From positions 1 through 27,500 of the forward strand of contig CAUYUJ010019341.1 of assembly GCA_963575745.1 (NCBI GenBank): a stretch of DNA of 27,500 bases, written 5' to 3'. This DNA comes from Prorocentrum cordatum (Eukaryota > Sar > Dinophyceae > Prorocentrales > Prorocentraceae). How positions within the stretch are numbered: the first letter of the stretch is position 1; every line of letters begins with the position of its first letter. The notes below the pieces were generated by a model, which saw only the letters and a list, made by a program, of their open reading frames with translations, was not told where the DNA came from and did no database searches. Position numbers and translations under genes: made by a program. Below, piece after piece: positions 1 through 9,710 of this stretch.

Positions 1-275
1 GAGGAGGAGGAGGAGGAGCAGGAGATGGAGGAGGAGGAGAAGGATGATGATGAGGAGGAGGAGGACGGAGGAGGAGGAGGACAGAAGAGGAGGAGGAGGA
101 GGAAGAGAAGGAGGAGGAGGAAGAGGACGAGGAGCAGGAGGAGGAGGAGGAGGAGGAGGAAGAGGAGGAGGAAGAGGAGGAGGGCGAGGAGGACGAGGAG
201 GAGGAGCAGGAGGAGGAGGAGGACGAGGAGGAGGACGAGGAGGAGGAGGAGGAGGAGCAGGAGGAGGATGATGAG
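1..275 (+). repeat. Purine tract, (GAG/GGA)n
   Basis: Almost pure purine on the + strand, built from GAG and GGA triplets with occasional C or T. It is open in several frames only because the unit is a triplet, giving Glu-, Arg- or Gly-only translations. I treat it as a simple repeat, not a gene. It starts at the window edge, so its true length is unknown. Confidence 0.9.
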
Positions 276-448
276 GAGCGACGTTCATCTGCTGAGGGTG
301 AGGCGTTTGACCGGGTGCAGGCACGCCTGCGCGAGTGGGTTTTTTTTCCCCGGTGGGCCTGGCCGCCCGCTGCTCGGGCATGCCGCGGGATGTTCCCCGT
401 GGGCCTCCGAGCGGCTGTGCCGCAGCACGCCGCGGGAGCAAGAGAGGG

Positions 449-570
449 AGGAGGACGAGGACGACGAGGAGGACGACGAGGACGACGAGGACGACGAGGA
501 GGACGAGGACGACGAGGAGGACGACGAGGACGACGAGGACGACGACGAGGACGACGAGGACGACGCCCGA
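449..570 (+). repeat. (GAC/GAG)n triplet tract
   Basis: Runs of GACGAC and GAGGAC follow about 170 bases of ordinary GC-rich sequence (276-448) in which no gene is seen. The tract fades into unique sequence up to about 745. Confidence 0.85.
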
Positions 571-751
571 GGCAGCGATGAACACGGGCGGAGGGGAGGT
601 GTCGAGGACGACGGGGAGGAGGACGACGACCCCCGACGGCCCCCAGAGATCTCAGGTTGGCTCCCGACTTCATTCTGACACGAGAGGCCACGGGAGGGCT
701 AACCACGTCCGAGCGCGTTGAATCATACAGAGTCGACGACGGCGATGCACA

Positions 752-754
<3 letters not shown>

Positions 755-782
<28 letters not shown>

Positions 783-848
783 GCATAGTTATATATATAT
801 ATATGTATATATGCATATATATATATAGTTACATATATATATATATGT
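755..848. repeat. (TA)n microsatellite
   Basis: Alternating TA with a few ATGCATA interruptions, so the region is nearly self-complementary. Confidence 0.9.
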
Positions 849-851
849 AAA

Positions 852-990
852 TTGAGAAAGAGAGAGAGAGAGGGACAGAGAGATAGAGAGAGAGAGAGAG
901 AGAAAAACATAAAGAGAGAGCAAGAGAGAAATAGAGAGAGAGAGAAAAAGGAAGAAGCAGGGAAAGTGCGAGATAGACAGAGTGGATGAT

Positions 991-1028
<38 letters not shown>
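852..1028 (+). repeat. (GA)n microsatellite
   Basis: Imperfect GA dinucleotide repeat broken by AAA and short unique words, with a clean (GA)n block at about 993-1024. The following bases to about 1310 are unique and hold no gene I can support. Confidence 0.9.
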
Positions 1029-1032
<4 letters not shown>

Positions 1033-1310
1033 TAAACAAACAACAAGAAGCAGGTACAGAACGAGAGGAGGGGCTGGCCGACTTTGCTGAATATCACAAA
1101 GGTGGAGGAGCAGCAGCAGGAGGCGTAGTAATAGGAAAACTGAAAGCGTTCGTCGCTTGCGGTGTGCCCTCATGTTTCCAATTCGGCTTAGCATAAGAAG
1201 GTTTTTTTTTGCGTTTGAAGATTCAATCGGTGCTGGGCAAGCGCCGGCTGGCGTTCCTCGGGGAATCCTGAGTGCCTTGAGTGTGAGGGGTGCGTTGGGT
1301 GCGGGCACGT

Positions 1311-1930
1311 CATGCGGATGCTGCCGCTGGGTCCTTCGGTGGAGCTCCCGATGGGGCCGCGAAGCCCGTGAGGGGTGTGCCGAATAGGGTCCGGGTGCGC
1401 CGTTCGGACGCTGCCGCTTGGGCCTTCGGTGGAGCTCCACGTGTGGCCACACGAAACACGTGAGGGGTGTGCCGGGCCGGGTGCGGGTACGCCCTGCGGA
1501 CGCTGCCGTTGGTAGGGGGCCAGATGCGAACCCTACCCCTACCCCCCACGATTTCTGAGGGGGAGGGTGGGGTTCACTTTGCTCGGGAGCTCCCGGACGA
1601 AGTGAGCCCCACCCTCCCCCTCAGAAATCGTGGGAGGTAGGGGTAGGGTTCACATCTGGCCCCCTAGTTGGGGCCTTCGGTGGACTTCCAGAGGGGGCCG
1701 CAAACGGGAGAGGGGTGTGCCGAATGGTGTGCCCTTGCGCCATGCGGGCGCTGCCGCGGGGGCCTCCGGTGGAGTTGCGTGTGGGGTCGCGAAGCGCGTG
1801 AGGGGTCTTCCGAAGTTGATGCACGTGCGCCAGGCGGGCGCTGCCATGCGGGCCTTCGGTGGAGCTCCCTCTGGGGCCACGCAGCGCGAGAGGGGTGTGC
1901 CGAAGCAGAGACATGCGGAGGGCAGAGGCA
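1311..1930 (+). repeat. 90-bp tandem array (about six units)
   Basis: The landmark CCTTCGGTGGAGCTCC recurs with its GGT ending at about 1340, 1430, 1681, 1770 and 1860. Spacing is 89-92 bp once the 159-bp insertion (element plus target duplication) at 1513-1671 is removed. Other fixed words in each unit are GACGCTGCCG and AGGGGTGTGCCGAA. Since 90 is a multiple of three, long open frames arise in several registers, and I do not read them as genes. Confidence 0.85.
1513..1666. mobile_element. 154-bp foldback element with TAGGGG ends (long form)
   Basis: The element opens TAGGGGGCCAGATG and closes CATCTGGCCCCCTA. The two 77-base halves pair at about 71 of 77 positions around GGGAGCTCCC at 1585-1594. 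A perfect 5-bp duplication GTTGG flanks it (1508-1512 and 1667-1671). Removing the element and one duplication restores an intact 90-bp array unit, so the empty site can be read from sister units. No coding capacity. Each half resembles the 79-bp element at 8129-8207, so this form looks like an inverted dimer of it. It fits a non-autonomous DNA transposon (MITE/foldback type); superfamily unknown. Confidence 0.85.
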
Positions 1931-1944
1931 GGGATGGAAGGGAT

Positions 1945-2010
1945 GGGGGGAGGCGGAGGAAGAGGAGGAGGAGGAAGAGGAGGAGGAGGAGGTGGAGGGG
2001 GACTGAGGAA
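1945..2010 (+). repeat. Short purine (GGA)n tract
   Basis: GGAGGA repeat with few interruptions at the end of the 90-bp array, purine on the + strand like the other GGA tracts of the window. Confidence 0.8.
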
Positions 2011-2212
2011 AGAGGAGGGCATGAGCGGACGCGGGCGCTGCTCTTCAAAACGAGGGCCGCCGAACACCACACGGATGGTTTGGATGTCGATATTCATCAA
2101 AAGTGCTTGCTCTTAGGGATTCCAACTGGGGCCCGTCTGGCGGTCCGGCCGCTATGTCGTCGCCATCGCCGCTCCGTCGTGCCGCCTCGTTGCCAGACGA
2201 CGTCTGAGCCTG

Positions 2213-2305
2213 CCTTTTTTTTTTTTTATGTCTCTTTTTTTTTTTTCTTTTTTTTTTTTGTTTTTTTTTTATTTTAATAATTATTTTTATTCTTTGTTTT
2301 TTTAT
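2213..2305 (+). repeat. T-rich low-complexity tract
   Basis: Several runs of 9-13 T, broken by single A, G or C bases. It could be a decayed poly(A) tail in reverse orientation, but no gene-like sequence sits on the minus-strand side to support that. Confidence 0.75.
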
Positions 2306-3080
2306 TTGTTGGGTCTGGCGGCTATGTGGCTGTTTTCCCTCGTTCCAGCCAGTTTGATTCTAGGCTGCCCTTTCGAGTTACCGTGCACGCTGTAAAAGTG
2401 ACCCTCGCCATCGTTGTCATCATCATCGCCATCGCCATTTATCACGTCATCTTCGCTATCTGTCTGTCTGACCGTCGGGTTGTTTGTCTGTGTGCCAGCT
2501 CGTCTGCGCGTCCGCGTTGGTCCGCGTCTGCGGCCGGCGGCCTGGCCGCAATTTGAACTTTGTCTGGAATTGTGAAAAGACCTACGGTTCGTTGCCTTCT
2601 TCCCCTTCGACCGATCGGTCCTCGCAGCAGTGGTCGCAGAAGCAGACCTTGAGCGCACGTCCAGACCTCTGTTCTAATCCTTGGGGTCGTCTTTGCTTGG
2701 TCCTGTTTTGGGCCGTTTGGGCCGTCTTCGGTAGGTCGTGAGGCTGTCGTGGACTCAGCGCTCTTGAGACAGAAAAGGCTGGAACGCAGAATCCACTGAA
2801 GATCTTGAGAACATGTTAGCTAACATGGACCCCCAACGGTGTGTTTCTAGCAATACATGGTGTACCATCTATTTTCAGTGTGTAAATATATGGGGCGGTC
2901 CAAGCACGGCCTTGCCTTCGAGGGTAGACGTCGTTGTCATCTCATCCGCGGCGGAATGCGGCGGAAGGGCGGCGGAAGGTGGGCGGAAGTAAAAAGAGGC
3001 AGCCTCCGCCAGCGGAAGGGCGGCGGACGGTGGCGGAAGTGAAACATGAGTTCCCAAGAGATGAAAGCGTTTTTGGTAGC
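2306..3080. other. Region without recognised gene
   Basis: Mixed-composition sequence with only short open frames and nothing I recognise. At 2950-3045 a GGGCGGCGGA...GGCGGAAGT phrase occurs twice about 50 bases apart, a small local duplication. Confidence 0.5.
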
Positions 3081-3094
3081 AGTGTTTTCTGCAT

Positions 3095-3259
3095 TTCCGT
3101 ATATGTATACGTACATGCATATGTAAATGTATATGCATGCGTATACGTATATGTTTATGACTGTGTATATGTGTATGTATATGTATATGCAGATGTTATG
3201 GTTATTTGTATGTATACATGTATGTATATGTATCAGCATCGGTATATGTATGTTTACAG

Positions 3260-3291
<32 letters not shown>

Positions 3292-3489
3292 GGGTACATG
3301 TGTGAATATGTATATGTAAAAGTATATGTAAATATAAATGTTTATGTACAGGTATATGCATAGGTACATGTATATATACAAATGTATAGGCATATGTATT
3401 TGCATATGCATATGTATATGTGTGTTTATGTATGTATATGTGTATGTAAGTGTATATGTATATGTGTGTATATGTGTATGTAAAGGTGT

Positions 3490-3524
<35 letters not shown>

Positions 3525-3545
3525 CATACATACATACATATATAG
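3095..3545 (+). repeat. (TATATG)n / (TATG)n repeat
   Basis: Degenerate TATATG and TATG units with many CATGTA variants, ending in pure (TA)n at about 3494-3520 and (CATA)n at 3522-3540. Open on both strands because stop codons are avoided by the unit; not coding. The bases 3546-3806 are unique and GC-rich with no supported gene. Confidence 0.9.
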
Positions 3546-3806
3546 ATGTATTTATCTCTATTCATTTCGGAGGTGAGGGGGTGAGATCGAAGTGGAACGG
3601 AGAGCCCCCCTACCCAGAAATCGGTTTCGGTTTCGTGCTCGTGCGTGCCGTGCGTGCGGGCGAGGCGAAGCTGCATGGGCGGGCGAGAAGTGTCCTGCCT
3701 CTGGCTGAGGCGCGGCCGGACCAAATGTTTCCTGTCCGGGGCCCGGTGGCGCGCGGTGTCCCGCCGGTGTCCCGCCGGTGTCCCGTCGGTGTCTTGCTGG
3801 TGGCCC

Positions 3807-3845
<39 letters not shown>

Positions 3846-5165
3846 GATGATGATGATGATGATGATGATGATGTTGATGATGATCATGATGTTGATGATC
3901 CTCATGGTGTTGCTGATGATGAAATGATTCGATGATGCTGATAATGAAGATGATGATGATGGCGGTGTCCCGACGATCATGAGGACGAGGTTGGTGATGA
4001 TGTTGTTGATGATAATGATGGTGATGATGATGGTTAACCGATGATGATGACGATGATGGTGTCCCCATGATGATGATGTTGATGATGAGGATGATGGTGA
4101 GGTGCTGATGATGACTTTGATGATTTTGCCCCGATGATGATGCGGATGTTGATGATGATGGTGTCCCCATGATGATGATGTTGAAGATGATGATGGTGAC
4201 GATGATGAGGGTGTCCCGACGATGATTATGTTGATGATGATGTTGCTGATGATGATTATGGTGCGCCGAGGATGATGATCCTGATGATGTTTTTCATGGT
4301 GATGATATGCTGGTGATGATGGTGGTGTTTCGATGATGCTGGTGATGATGATGGTGGCCCCATGATGATGATGTTGATGATGCTGATGATAACGGTGATG
4401 GTGTCGCAATGATGAAGATTGTGATGATGATGATGAGGATGGTCATGGTGGTAATGATGATGGTGTCCCGATTATGATGCTGATCATGCTGATGTTGCTG
4501 ATGATGATGGTGTACCGATGAAGATGTCGATGATCCTGATGATGTTGATGATGATGAAGATGATGATGATGATGATGGTGTCCCGAGGATGATGATGAGA
4601 TGGATGATGCTGTAGATAATGATGGCGTTGATGATGATAATGTCCCGATGATGATGATGCTGATGATGATGATGATGACGATGATGGTGTCCCGATGATG
4701 ATGATGTTGATGATGAGGGTGGTGATGCGGTGATTATGGTGATGGTGGTGATGAGGTGATGATGGCGGTGTCCCTGTGATGATGAAAGTGCTGATGATGA
4801 TGGTGACGATGATGATGGTGCCCCGATGCTGGTGATGTTGATGGTGATGATGTGTCTGATGATGATGATGAAGGTGCCCCGATGATGATGATTCTGATGA
4901 TGTTGTACATGATGCTGATGAGATGGTGATGGTGATGATGATGGTGGTGTTCCGATGATGATGATGCTGATGATGATGGTGTCCAGGTGATGATGATGTT
5001 GATCAGGATGATGGTGACGATGATGGTGTCCCGATGATGATGATGATGGTGGTGATGATGATGTTGATGGTGCTGGTGATGAGGTGATGACGATGATGCC
5101 CCCCCGATGATGATGAACATGATGATGGTGATGCTGATGACGTTGACGACAATGATATTGTTTAT
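3807..5165 (+). repeat. Long (GAT)n tract with a recurring spacer phrase
   Basis: About 1.35 kb of GATGAT triplets. At intervals the phrase GGTGTCCCGATGATGATG (variants GGTGCCCCGATG, GGTGTCCCCATG) recurs, so the tract is a higher-order repeat made of a GAT run plus a TCCC-containing spacer. Translations (poly-Asp, or poly-His/Ile on the minus strand) are by-products. Confidence 0.9.
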
Positions 5166-5440
5166 GATGATGATGATGACGTTGATTGTGATATCGATTT
5201 TGACATCGATAGTGAGATCGGTAGTGAGACCGAATGTGAGATAGATTGTGAGACCGATAGTGAGATCGGTAGTGAGATCGATTGTGATATCGATTGCCAT
5301 ATCGATTGTGATATCGATCGAATGAAATAGATCGAGTGATATCGATCGTGAGATCGATCGAGTGAGATCGATCGGGCGAGACTGATCGTGAGATCGATAG
5401 TGAGATCGATAGTGAGACCGATCGAGTGAGACTTTGGTTC
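5166..5440 (+). repeat. Degenerate (GTGAGATCGATA)n repeat
   Basis: Units of 12 bases such as GTGAGATCGATA, GTGAGACCGATC and GTGATATCGATT follow the GAT tract directly. The half-palindromic ATCGAT is repeated many times, so the tract is rich in short self-complementary words. Confidence 0.85.
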
Positions 5441-5477
5441 CTCCCCCCGAACTTCCTTATCACCCGAGGGGTGGTCG

Positions 5478-5536
5478 TATAGGTATAGGTATAGGTATAG
5501 GTATAGGTATAGGTATAGGTGTATATATATATATAT
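5478..5536 (+). repeat. (TATAGG)n hexanucleotide repeat plus (TA)n
   Basis: About seven clean copies of GTATAG(G), followed by a short TA run. The unit is not the TTTAGGG telomere type. Confidence 0.9.
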
Positions 5537-5539
5537 GAA

Positions 5540-6660
5540 TCGGCCACGGGGGGAGTGGGGGGTGGACTGGTGCCACAGTGTGGCACAGGGGTCCAAACGG
5601 GCCTCGACCCGCGAGAAGGGCCTTCAAGACGGCCCTGGCACCAGAGCGCCTCCGGCACGCCGGCCACCGCTCGGAGACGGCACGCGTGGCCTCCAGGGAC
5701 GCTGCAAGAGAGCCCTAGACTGCTCTCCGAGAGAGGTCTTGGGGGCGACAATGATTGATTTCCCTTATCGGAGACTGGAACATATACATTACCAGTGGCG
5801 GGCGGTTTTTCAATCCCAGGAGGGTCGGGGACGATGTCGGGGTGGTGTGGCGTATACTTGTTTCCCCGCTTTCCCGTGGAAGCAACAAAACATGTATACA
5901 CCAGGATGCCATATACACCATAATCCGTTTTCCTATGCGAATCTCGGTGCGGGACTGGAAACAAAAAGCATCGGTGTATACAGTTCGGCTGCTTACCTCA
6001 GGTTTTCCACGGATTTTCGTGTGGTCGCCTGCTCTGCTGCCCGTCGCACGGAGACGGCAGAAGAGGCGCCCAAGAGGACCCGCCACACACCCCAAGAGGG
6101 CGTCAAGACGGCCCAACACGCGCCCCAAAATCGCCCAAGAGTGCTCAAGGCGGCTCTCCAAATGAGCTTAGACATGCGACAGGGGCCCTAAAGGAGGCCC
6201 AAATGGATTCAACATGGTCTTAGCTCGTCCACCACTGCATCGACGCGGCCCGCGAGGCATCCAAGACGGCCCAAGAGGGCTTCAAGCTGATTTCCGAGAG
6301 AGCCCCAATAGGGGCAAACAGTGTTTTTCCATTCTTTTTTTAATATTGATTTTCGCGTGATCTCCTGCTCCGCTTCCCGACGCTCGGAGACGGCACGAGA
6401 GGCGCCCAAGAGGGCCCCAACACGCCCCAAGAGTGCGCCAGACCAGCCCAAGAGGCTCGCACGATGGCCCAAAAGGCCCCACAGCGGCCACCCAATTGAG
6501 CCTGGACTCGCCAAGAGGGCCCCACATGAGGCACACATGGCCCCCAAACGGCCCCAGCCCGCCCTCCACTGCGTCGATGTTGCTCACGAGGCGTCCAAGA
6601 TGGCCCAAGAGGGCTCCAAATTGCTCTCCGTTGTAGCTCGCGCAGGCAGAAGAACTGTAT
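5540..6660. repeat. Diverged repeats with CCAAGAGGGC words; pair offset by 336 bp
   Basis: No gene recognised. A unit beginning GATTTTCG at 6012 is repeated at 6348. Both continue through GGAGACGGCA and GAGGCGCCCAAGAGG for roughly 150 bases. The words CCAAGACGGCCC and CCAAGAGGGC occur many times from 5620 to 6620, and similar words reappear at 13850-13920. This looks like a dispersed, decayed repeat family rather than protein-coding DNA, although long open frames exist in several registers. Confidence 0.6.
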
Positions 6661-6689
6661 GATCTTGGACAGGGTGTCTAGAGCTCCGA

Positions 6690-7436
6690 CCGCTTTATTT
6701 CGGCACGGCACCCCCTCCATCGCCCACACATTCCACCAACCAGCGCGCCCCTCCGCCCCGACCTTGTATTCCGGCACGGCACACCTCTCCGCCCCGACCC
6801 CTTTCATTTCGGCACGGCACACCGCCTCCACACCCCCTCCGCATCCCCGCCACCCATCAGCCAGCGCGCCCCTCCGCCCCGACCCTTTTTATTTCGGCAC
6901 GGCACACCTCTCCGCCCCGACCCCTTTATTTCGGCACCGCACACCCCCTCCGCATCCCTCCCACCCACCAGCCAGCGCGCCCCTCCGCCCCGACCCCTTT
7001 ATTTCGGCACGGCACACCCCACCCGCATCCCCCCACCCACCAGCCAGCGCGCCTTCCACCCCGAGACCTTTATTTCGGCACGGCACGCCTCTCTACCCCG
7101 ACTCCTTTATTTTTTTCAGACGGCACACCCCCTCCGCATCCCCCCCCCCCACCAGCCATCGCGCCCCTCCGCCCCGACCCCTTATTTCGGCACGGCGCAC
7201 CCCTCCGCCCCGACCATTTCGGCACGGCGCCTCCGCATCCCCGCCACCCCAGCCAGCGCGCCCCTCCGCCCGACCCCTTATTTCGGCACGGCACACCCCT
7301 CCGCCCCGACCCTTTTTCATTTCGGCACGGCACACCGCCTCTGCATCCCCCCCCCACCAGCCAGCGGGGCCCTCCGCCCCGACCCCTTTATTTCGGCACG
7401 GCACACCCCTCCGCCCCGACCCCTTTCATTTCCATG
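6690..7436 (+). repeat. Two-module minisatellite, about 14 copies of TTTCGGCACGGCA
   Basis: Each repeat starts TTTATTTCGGCACGGCAC and continues in one of two ways: a short module ending CTCCGCCCCGACCC (about 35-45 bp), or a long module with CTCCGCATCCC, ACCAGCCAGCGCGCCCC and CCGCCCCGACC (about 75-90 bp). Short and long modules alternate irregularly. C-rich on the + strand. Open frames on both strands follow from the repeat and are not counted as genes. Confidence 0.85.
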
Positions 7437-8123
7437 CACCGAGCCGCGTTGGCGTCGCCCGAGGCGTCGTCGATCCTCGACGCAAGAGCGGCACAGTGCA
7501 CAGTTTTGCGGCCCTCTGGGCCCGAAAATTCTGCATCGGGGGTGGACAGACCTCCTACCCTGACACGTCGATTAGCGAATTGGCCGTTTTCGGCTCGCGA
7601 GAGGGCGTCGCGGCCGTCATTTTTGCGGGTCCAGGTCCGTCGATTTCGGTCCCAGGCCGTTTTCACTAAGGGGATGTTTACTAAAGGGAGGCTTGTCCAC
7701 CGCCGATGTGCACCCTGCCGTGTAGGAATGGGGCCTGCAGTGGGCCCAGGCCAGACATGGTGCGGTGCACGGGCGCCCTCCTCGCACAGCCGTTCTCTCC
7801 GAGGCCGCCAGCGCCCCCCTTCCACCTGCTGTGCCCACCCCCCTCCTCCATCCACTTGGCATCGCTCGGACGTGTGCATTTTTCCCTTCGGCGAGGACCA
7901 TCGAGGAGCATCCTTGATCATTTGGCGAAGAAACACGCACGCAACCGAAAAAAACACAGGGAATGGACGTCCGAGCGATGGCGAGTCCAGTGCCCTCACC
8001 GTGCTGCTTCCTGCTTCCCAGACCCCACGCCAGGACCGTTCCCTCGGAGGCCTCGCCCCGTGCCCCTGGACCCGCTTGGCACCCTGAGCCGTCTGCTGGA
8101 CGGTCCCGAGGGCCGGCAGAGGC
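7437..8123. other. Unique GC-rich region, no convincing gene
   Basis: A + strand frame is open from an ATG at 7434 to 8087 (217 codons), but the minus strand is open over the same stretch too. I recognise no domain, and the translation looks like ordinary GC-rich noise (Arg, Pro, Ser, Ala). I leave it as unassigned sequence. Confidence 0.4.
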
Positions 8124-8128
8124 TTCCA

Positions 8129-8207
8129 TAGGGGCTAGCATGGGAACCCTACCCCTACCCTCCACGATTTCTGAGGGGTAGGGGTAGGGTTCGCATGTGG
8201 CCCCCTA
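8129..8207. mobile_element. 79-bp foldback element with TAGGGG ends (short form)
   Basis: Starts TAGGGGCTAGCATG and ends CATGTGGCCCCCTA. The 32-base terminal arms pair at 27 positions, including the perfect block AACCCTACCCCTACCC, around a loop containing CACGATTTCTGAG. A perfect 5-bp duplication TTCCA lies at 8124-8128 and 8208-8212. Ends, inner block and loop match one half of the 154-bp element at 1513-1666. This is a second, independent insertion of the same family; no coding capacity. Confidence 0.85.
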
Positions 8208-8246
8208 TTCCAGGGGCCGAGACTACGGACAAACCTCCCGCCACGA

Positions 8247-8277
8247 TTTTTTTTTTTTTTTTTTTTTTTTGTTTTTT
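8247..8277 (+). repeat. Poly(T) run
   Basis: About 24 T, then G, then six more T, in the middle of GC-rich sequence. Confidence 0.9.
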
Positions 8278-8334
8278 CCCCATTGCCCGGGGGGGCCTGG
8301 GTCTGTGGTCGCATGCTGGCCGCAGTCCTTCCGT

Positions 8335-8560
8335 TGGCGCCCCGCCGCTCTCGCCGAGGCCGCCGGCGCCGCCGCCGAGGCCCCGCGGCCAGCCCGCGCC
8401 GACGGCCCGCGCGCGCGCAGAGCCCGCGGCGCCCAGCGCCGCGCCCGGCGCCGCGCCCGCGCGCGCGCTGCCAGCGGTCGGCCTGGCCGCCCTGGCGCTG
8501 GGCGCCCGCTGGGCCCGGCGGGCCCCGCGCGGGGCACAGGTCTGCGGCTACGTGCGAGCA
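8335..8560. other. Extremely GC-rich low-complexity stretch
   Basis: Dominated by CGCGCG, GCCGCCG and GGCGCCC words. Open in most frames on both strands because stop codons are rare at this composition. No recognisable protein. Confidence 0.6.
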
Positions 8561-8594
8561 GCACTTCAAGCAGTGGCGGAGCGTCCCGGCTCGC

Positions 8595-8770
8595 CTACAG
8601 CCCCACCAAACAATGGTCTAGGAACTTGTTTGTGGTATGCACGAAATGCTCTTAGAACATTTCTGGTTGAGACTGCCTCGGTTTATCACATCGGGTTAGT
8701 GTTCTAAGAACACTGGTTTCGTTATTAGAACAGTTCTGGGTTCTAAGACCATTTCGTGGTAGGACTATAG
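8595..8770. mobile_element. Candidate foldback element rich in TTCTAAGAAC words
   Basis: CTACAG near 8595 opposes CTATAG at 8765-8770. Inside, 8602-8625 pairs with 8740-8763 at about 18 of 24 positions. A second copy of the arm (CACGAAATGCTCTTAGAAC, 8640-8658) also matches the right arm in inverted order. The self-complementary word GTTCTAAGAAC lies in the middle (8701-8711). I found no clear target duplication, so mobility is inferred only from the symmetry. Confidence 0.5.
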
Positions 8771-8872
8771 GAATGCCGGGACGGTCGGTCCCTGCTCAAG
8801 CCTTACCCGCCCAGAGATCCGACGCTCCAACAACAATGGCGGCGGGCGGTTGTGGGCCACTTTCGGCCTCGG

Positions 8873-9155
8873 GGGGGCCCTCGCCAGGCCCCAGGAGCGT
8901 CCAGAAAGATCCAGGGCGAAATGCCGGCCCCGGGGTCAAGTCGGGCCTGTCCCTCTACAGGAGGCCAATTAGAAAATAGCCAAAAAGTAGTATGGGGACG
9001 ATTTTTTGACTATTTAATTTTTTTTGTTTGGGTATTTTTTAAATGTTTTTCGTCCAAAATCCGCCTGTAGGGGGACACGCCCGACCTCACTCTTGGGGCC
9101 CTCGCCGGGCCTCGGGAGCGTCAAGAACGATTCAGGGCGAACTGCTGGCCGTGGG
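8873..9155. repeat. Diverged direct repeats with an inner inverted repeat
   Basis: The block at 8873-8930 (GGGCCCTCGCCAGGCCCCAG...) recurs in direct order at about 9096-9150. Between them, 8938-8964 and 9061-9087 are inverted copies of each other (about 23 of 27 positions). The AT-rich spacer 8965-9060 sits inside the inverted pair. No gene. Confidence 0.6.
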
Positions 9156-9500
9156 GAAGTGGTCGGGACCTCTGGGGCCCACGCATCGAAGAAGTTGGAG
9201 CAGCCGGATGTCTGGGCCCGCGGGCCCAGTCGACGCTGGGGGGTATCGGGTGCCCCCGCCTCAGACCACCTGAGGTCATGCAAAATTCACGATGGGAGGT
9301 TTCTCCCTGTTTTTGGCCTCTGGGTGGCGACTGTTGCCTCGACGTTCCCGCGTTTTGTCTGCTGTTTTGCTTCGTGTGATTCGGTTATCTCTTCCACTCT
9401 TGCTTTGCTTTGTTCCTGTTTGGCTTCGATTTGCTATTCGCTTTGTGTTTCTTTCTTTGCTTCGTTAGGTTAGTTTAGTTTTTTCTTCCGGTTGCGGCAG
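9156..9500. other. Unique sequence, nothing recognised
   Basis: GC-rich at first, then T-rich with many TTTGCTT words (9340-9480). No gene, repeat or RNA identified. Confidence 0.4.
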
Positions 9501-9710
9501 GGATCCAATTGTAAAGCCGTACTCAAGAATTCTATGAGAGTAATTCACACGCTCGGAAACAACTTGTAAACCGCCTATAGCAGGAATCCGAATGTAGGCC
9601 AGCACAAGAGGATTCCATGTGTAATCCACAGACTAGGAATCAGCGTGAAAAGCGACTACACAACGGATCCTACTGTAAATTAGGATGATTCAAGGATCCT
9701 GTAGGGAAGG
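9501..9710 (+). repeat. Degenerate ~28-bp tandem array (seven to eight units)
   Basis: Units begin with a GGATCC-like word and carry a TGTAA-like core about ten bases later: GGATCCAATTGTAAAG, GAATTCTATGAGAGTAA, GAAACAACTTGTAAACC, GAATCCGAATGTAGG, GATTCCATGTGTAATCC, GAATCAGCGTGAAAAGC, GGATCCTACTGTAAATT and GGATCCTGTAGGG. Spacing is 26-30 bp. Individual units are strongly diverged. Much less GC-rich than its surroundings. I recognise no known repeat. Confidence 0.65.

Noticed and set aside
25-678. 217-codon + strand frame rich in Arg, Glu and Asp
   Set aside because: Direct translation of triplet repeats.
1311-1930. Regular repeats that could suggest a CRISPR array
   Set aside because: The units are contiguous 90-bp tandem copies without unique spacers, and the sequence is eukaryotic.
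3600-3625. CCCCCCTACCCAGAAATCGG, resembling part of the TAGGGG element
   Set aside because: Only a short word is shared; no inverted partner, ends or target duplication.
4294-5964. 556-codon open frame on the minus strand
   Set aside because: Its first two thirds translate the GAT tract (His, Ser, Ile runs) and the hexamer repeat; no unique folded-protein sequence.
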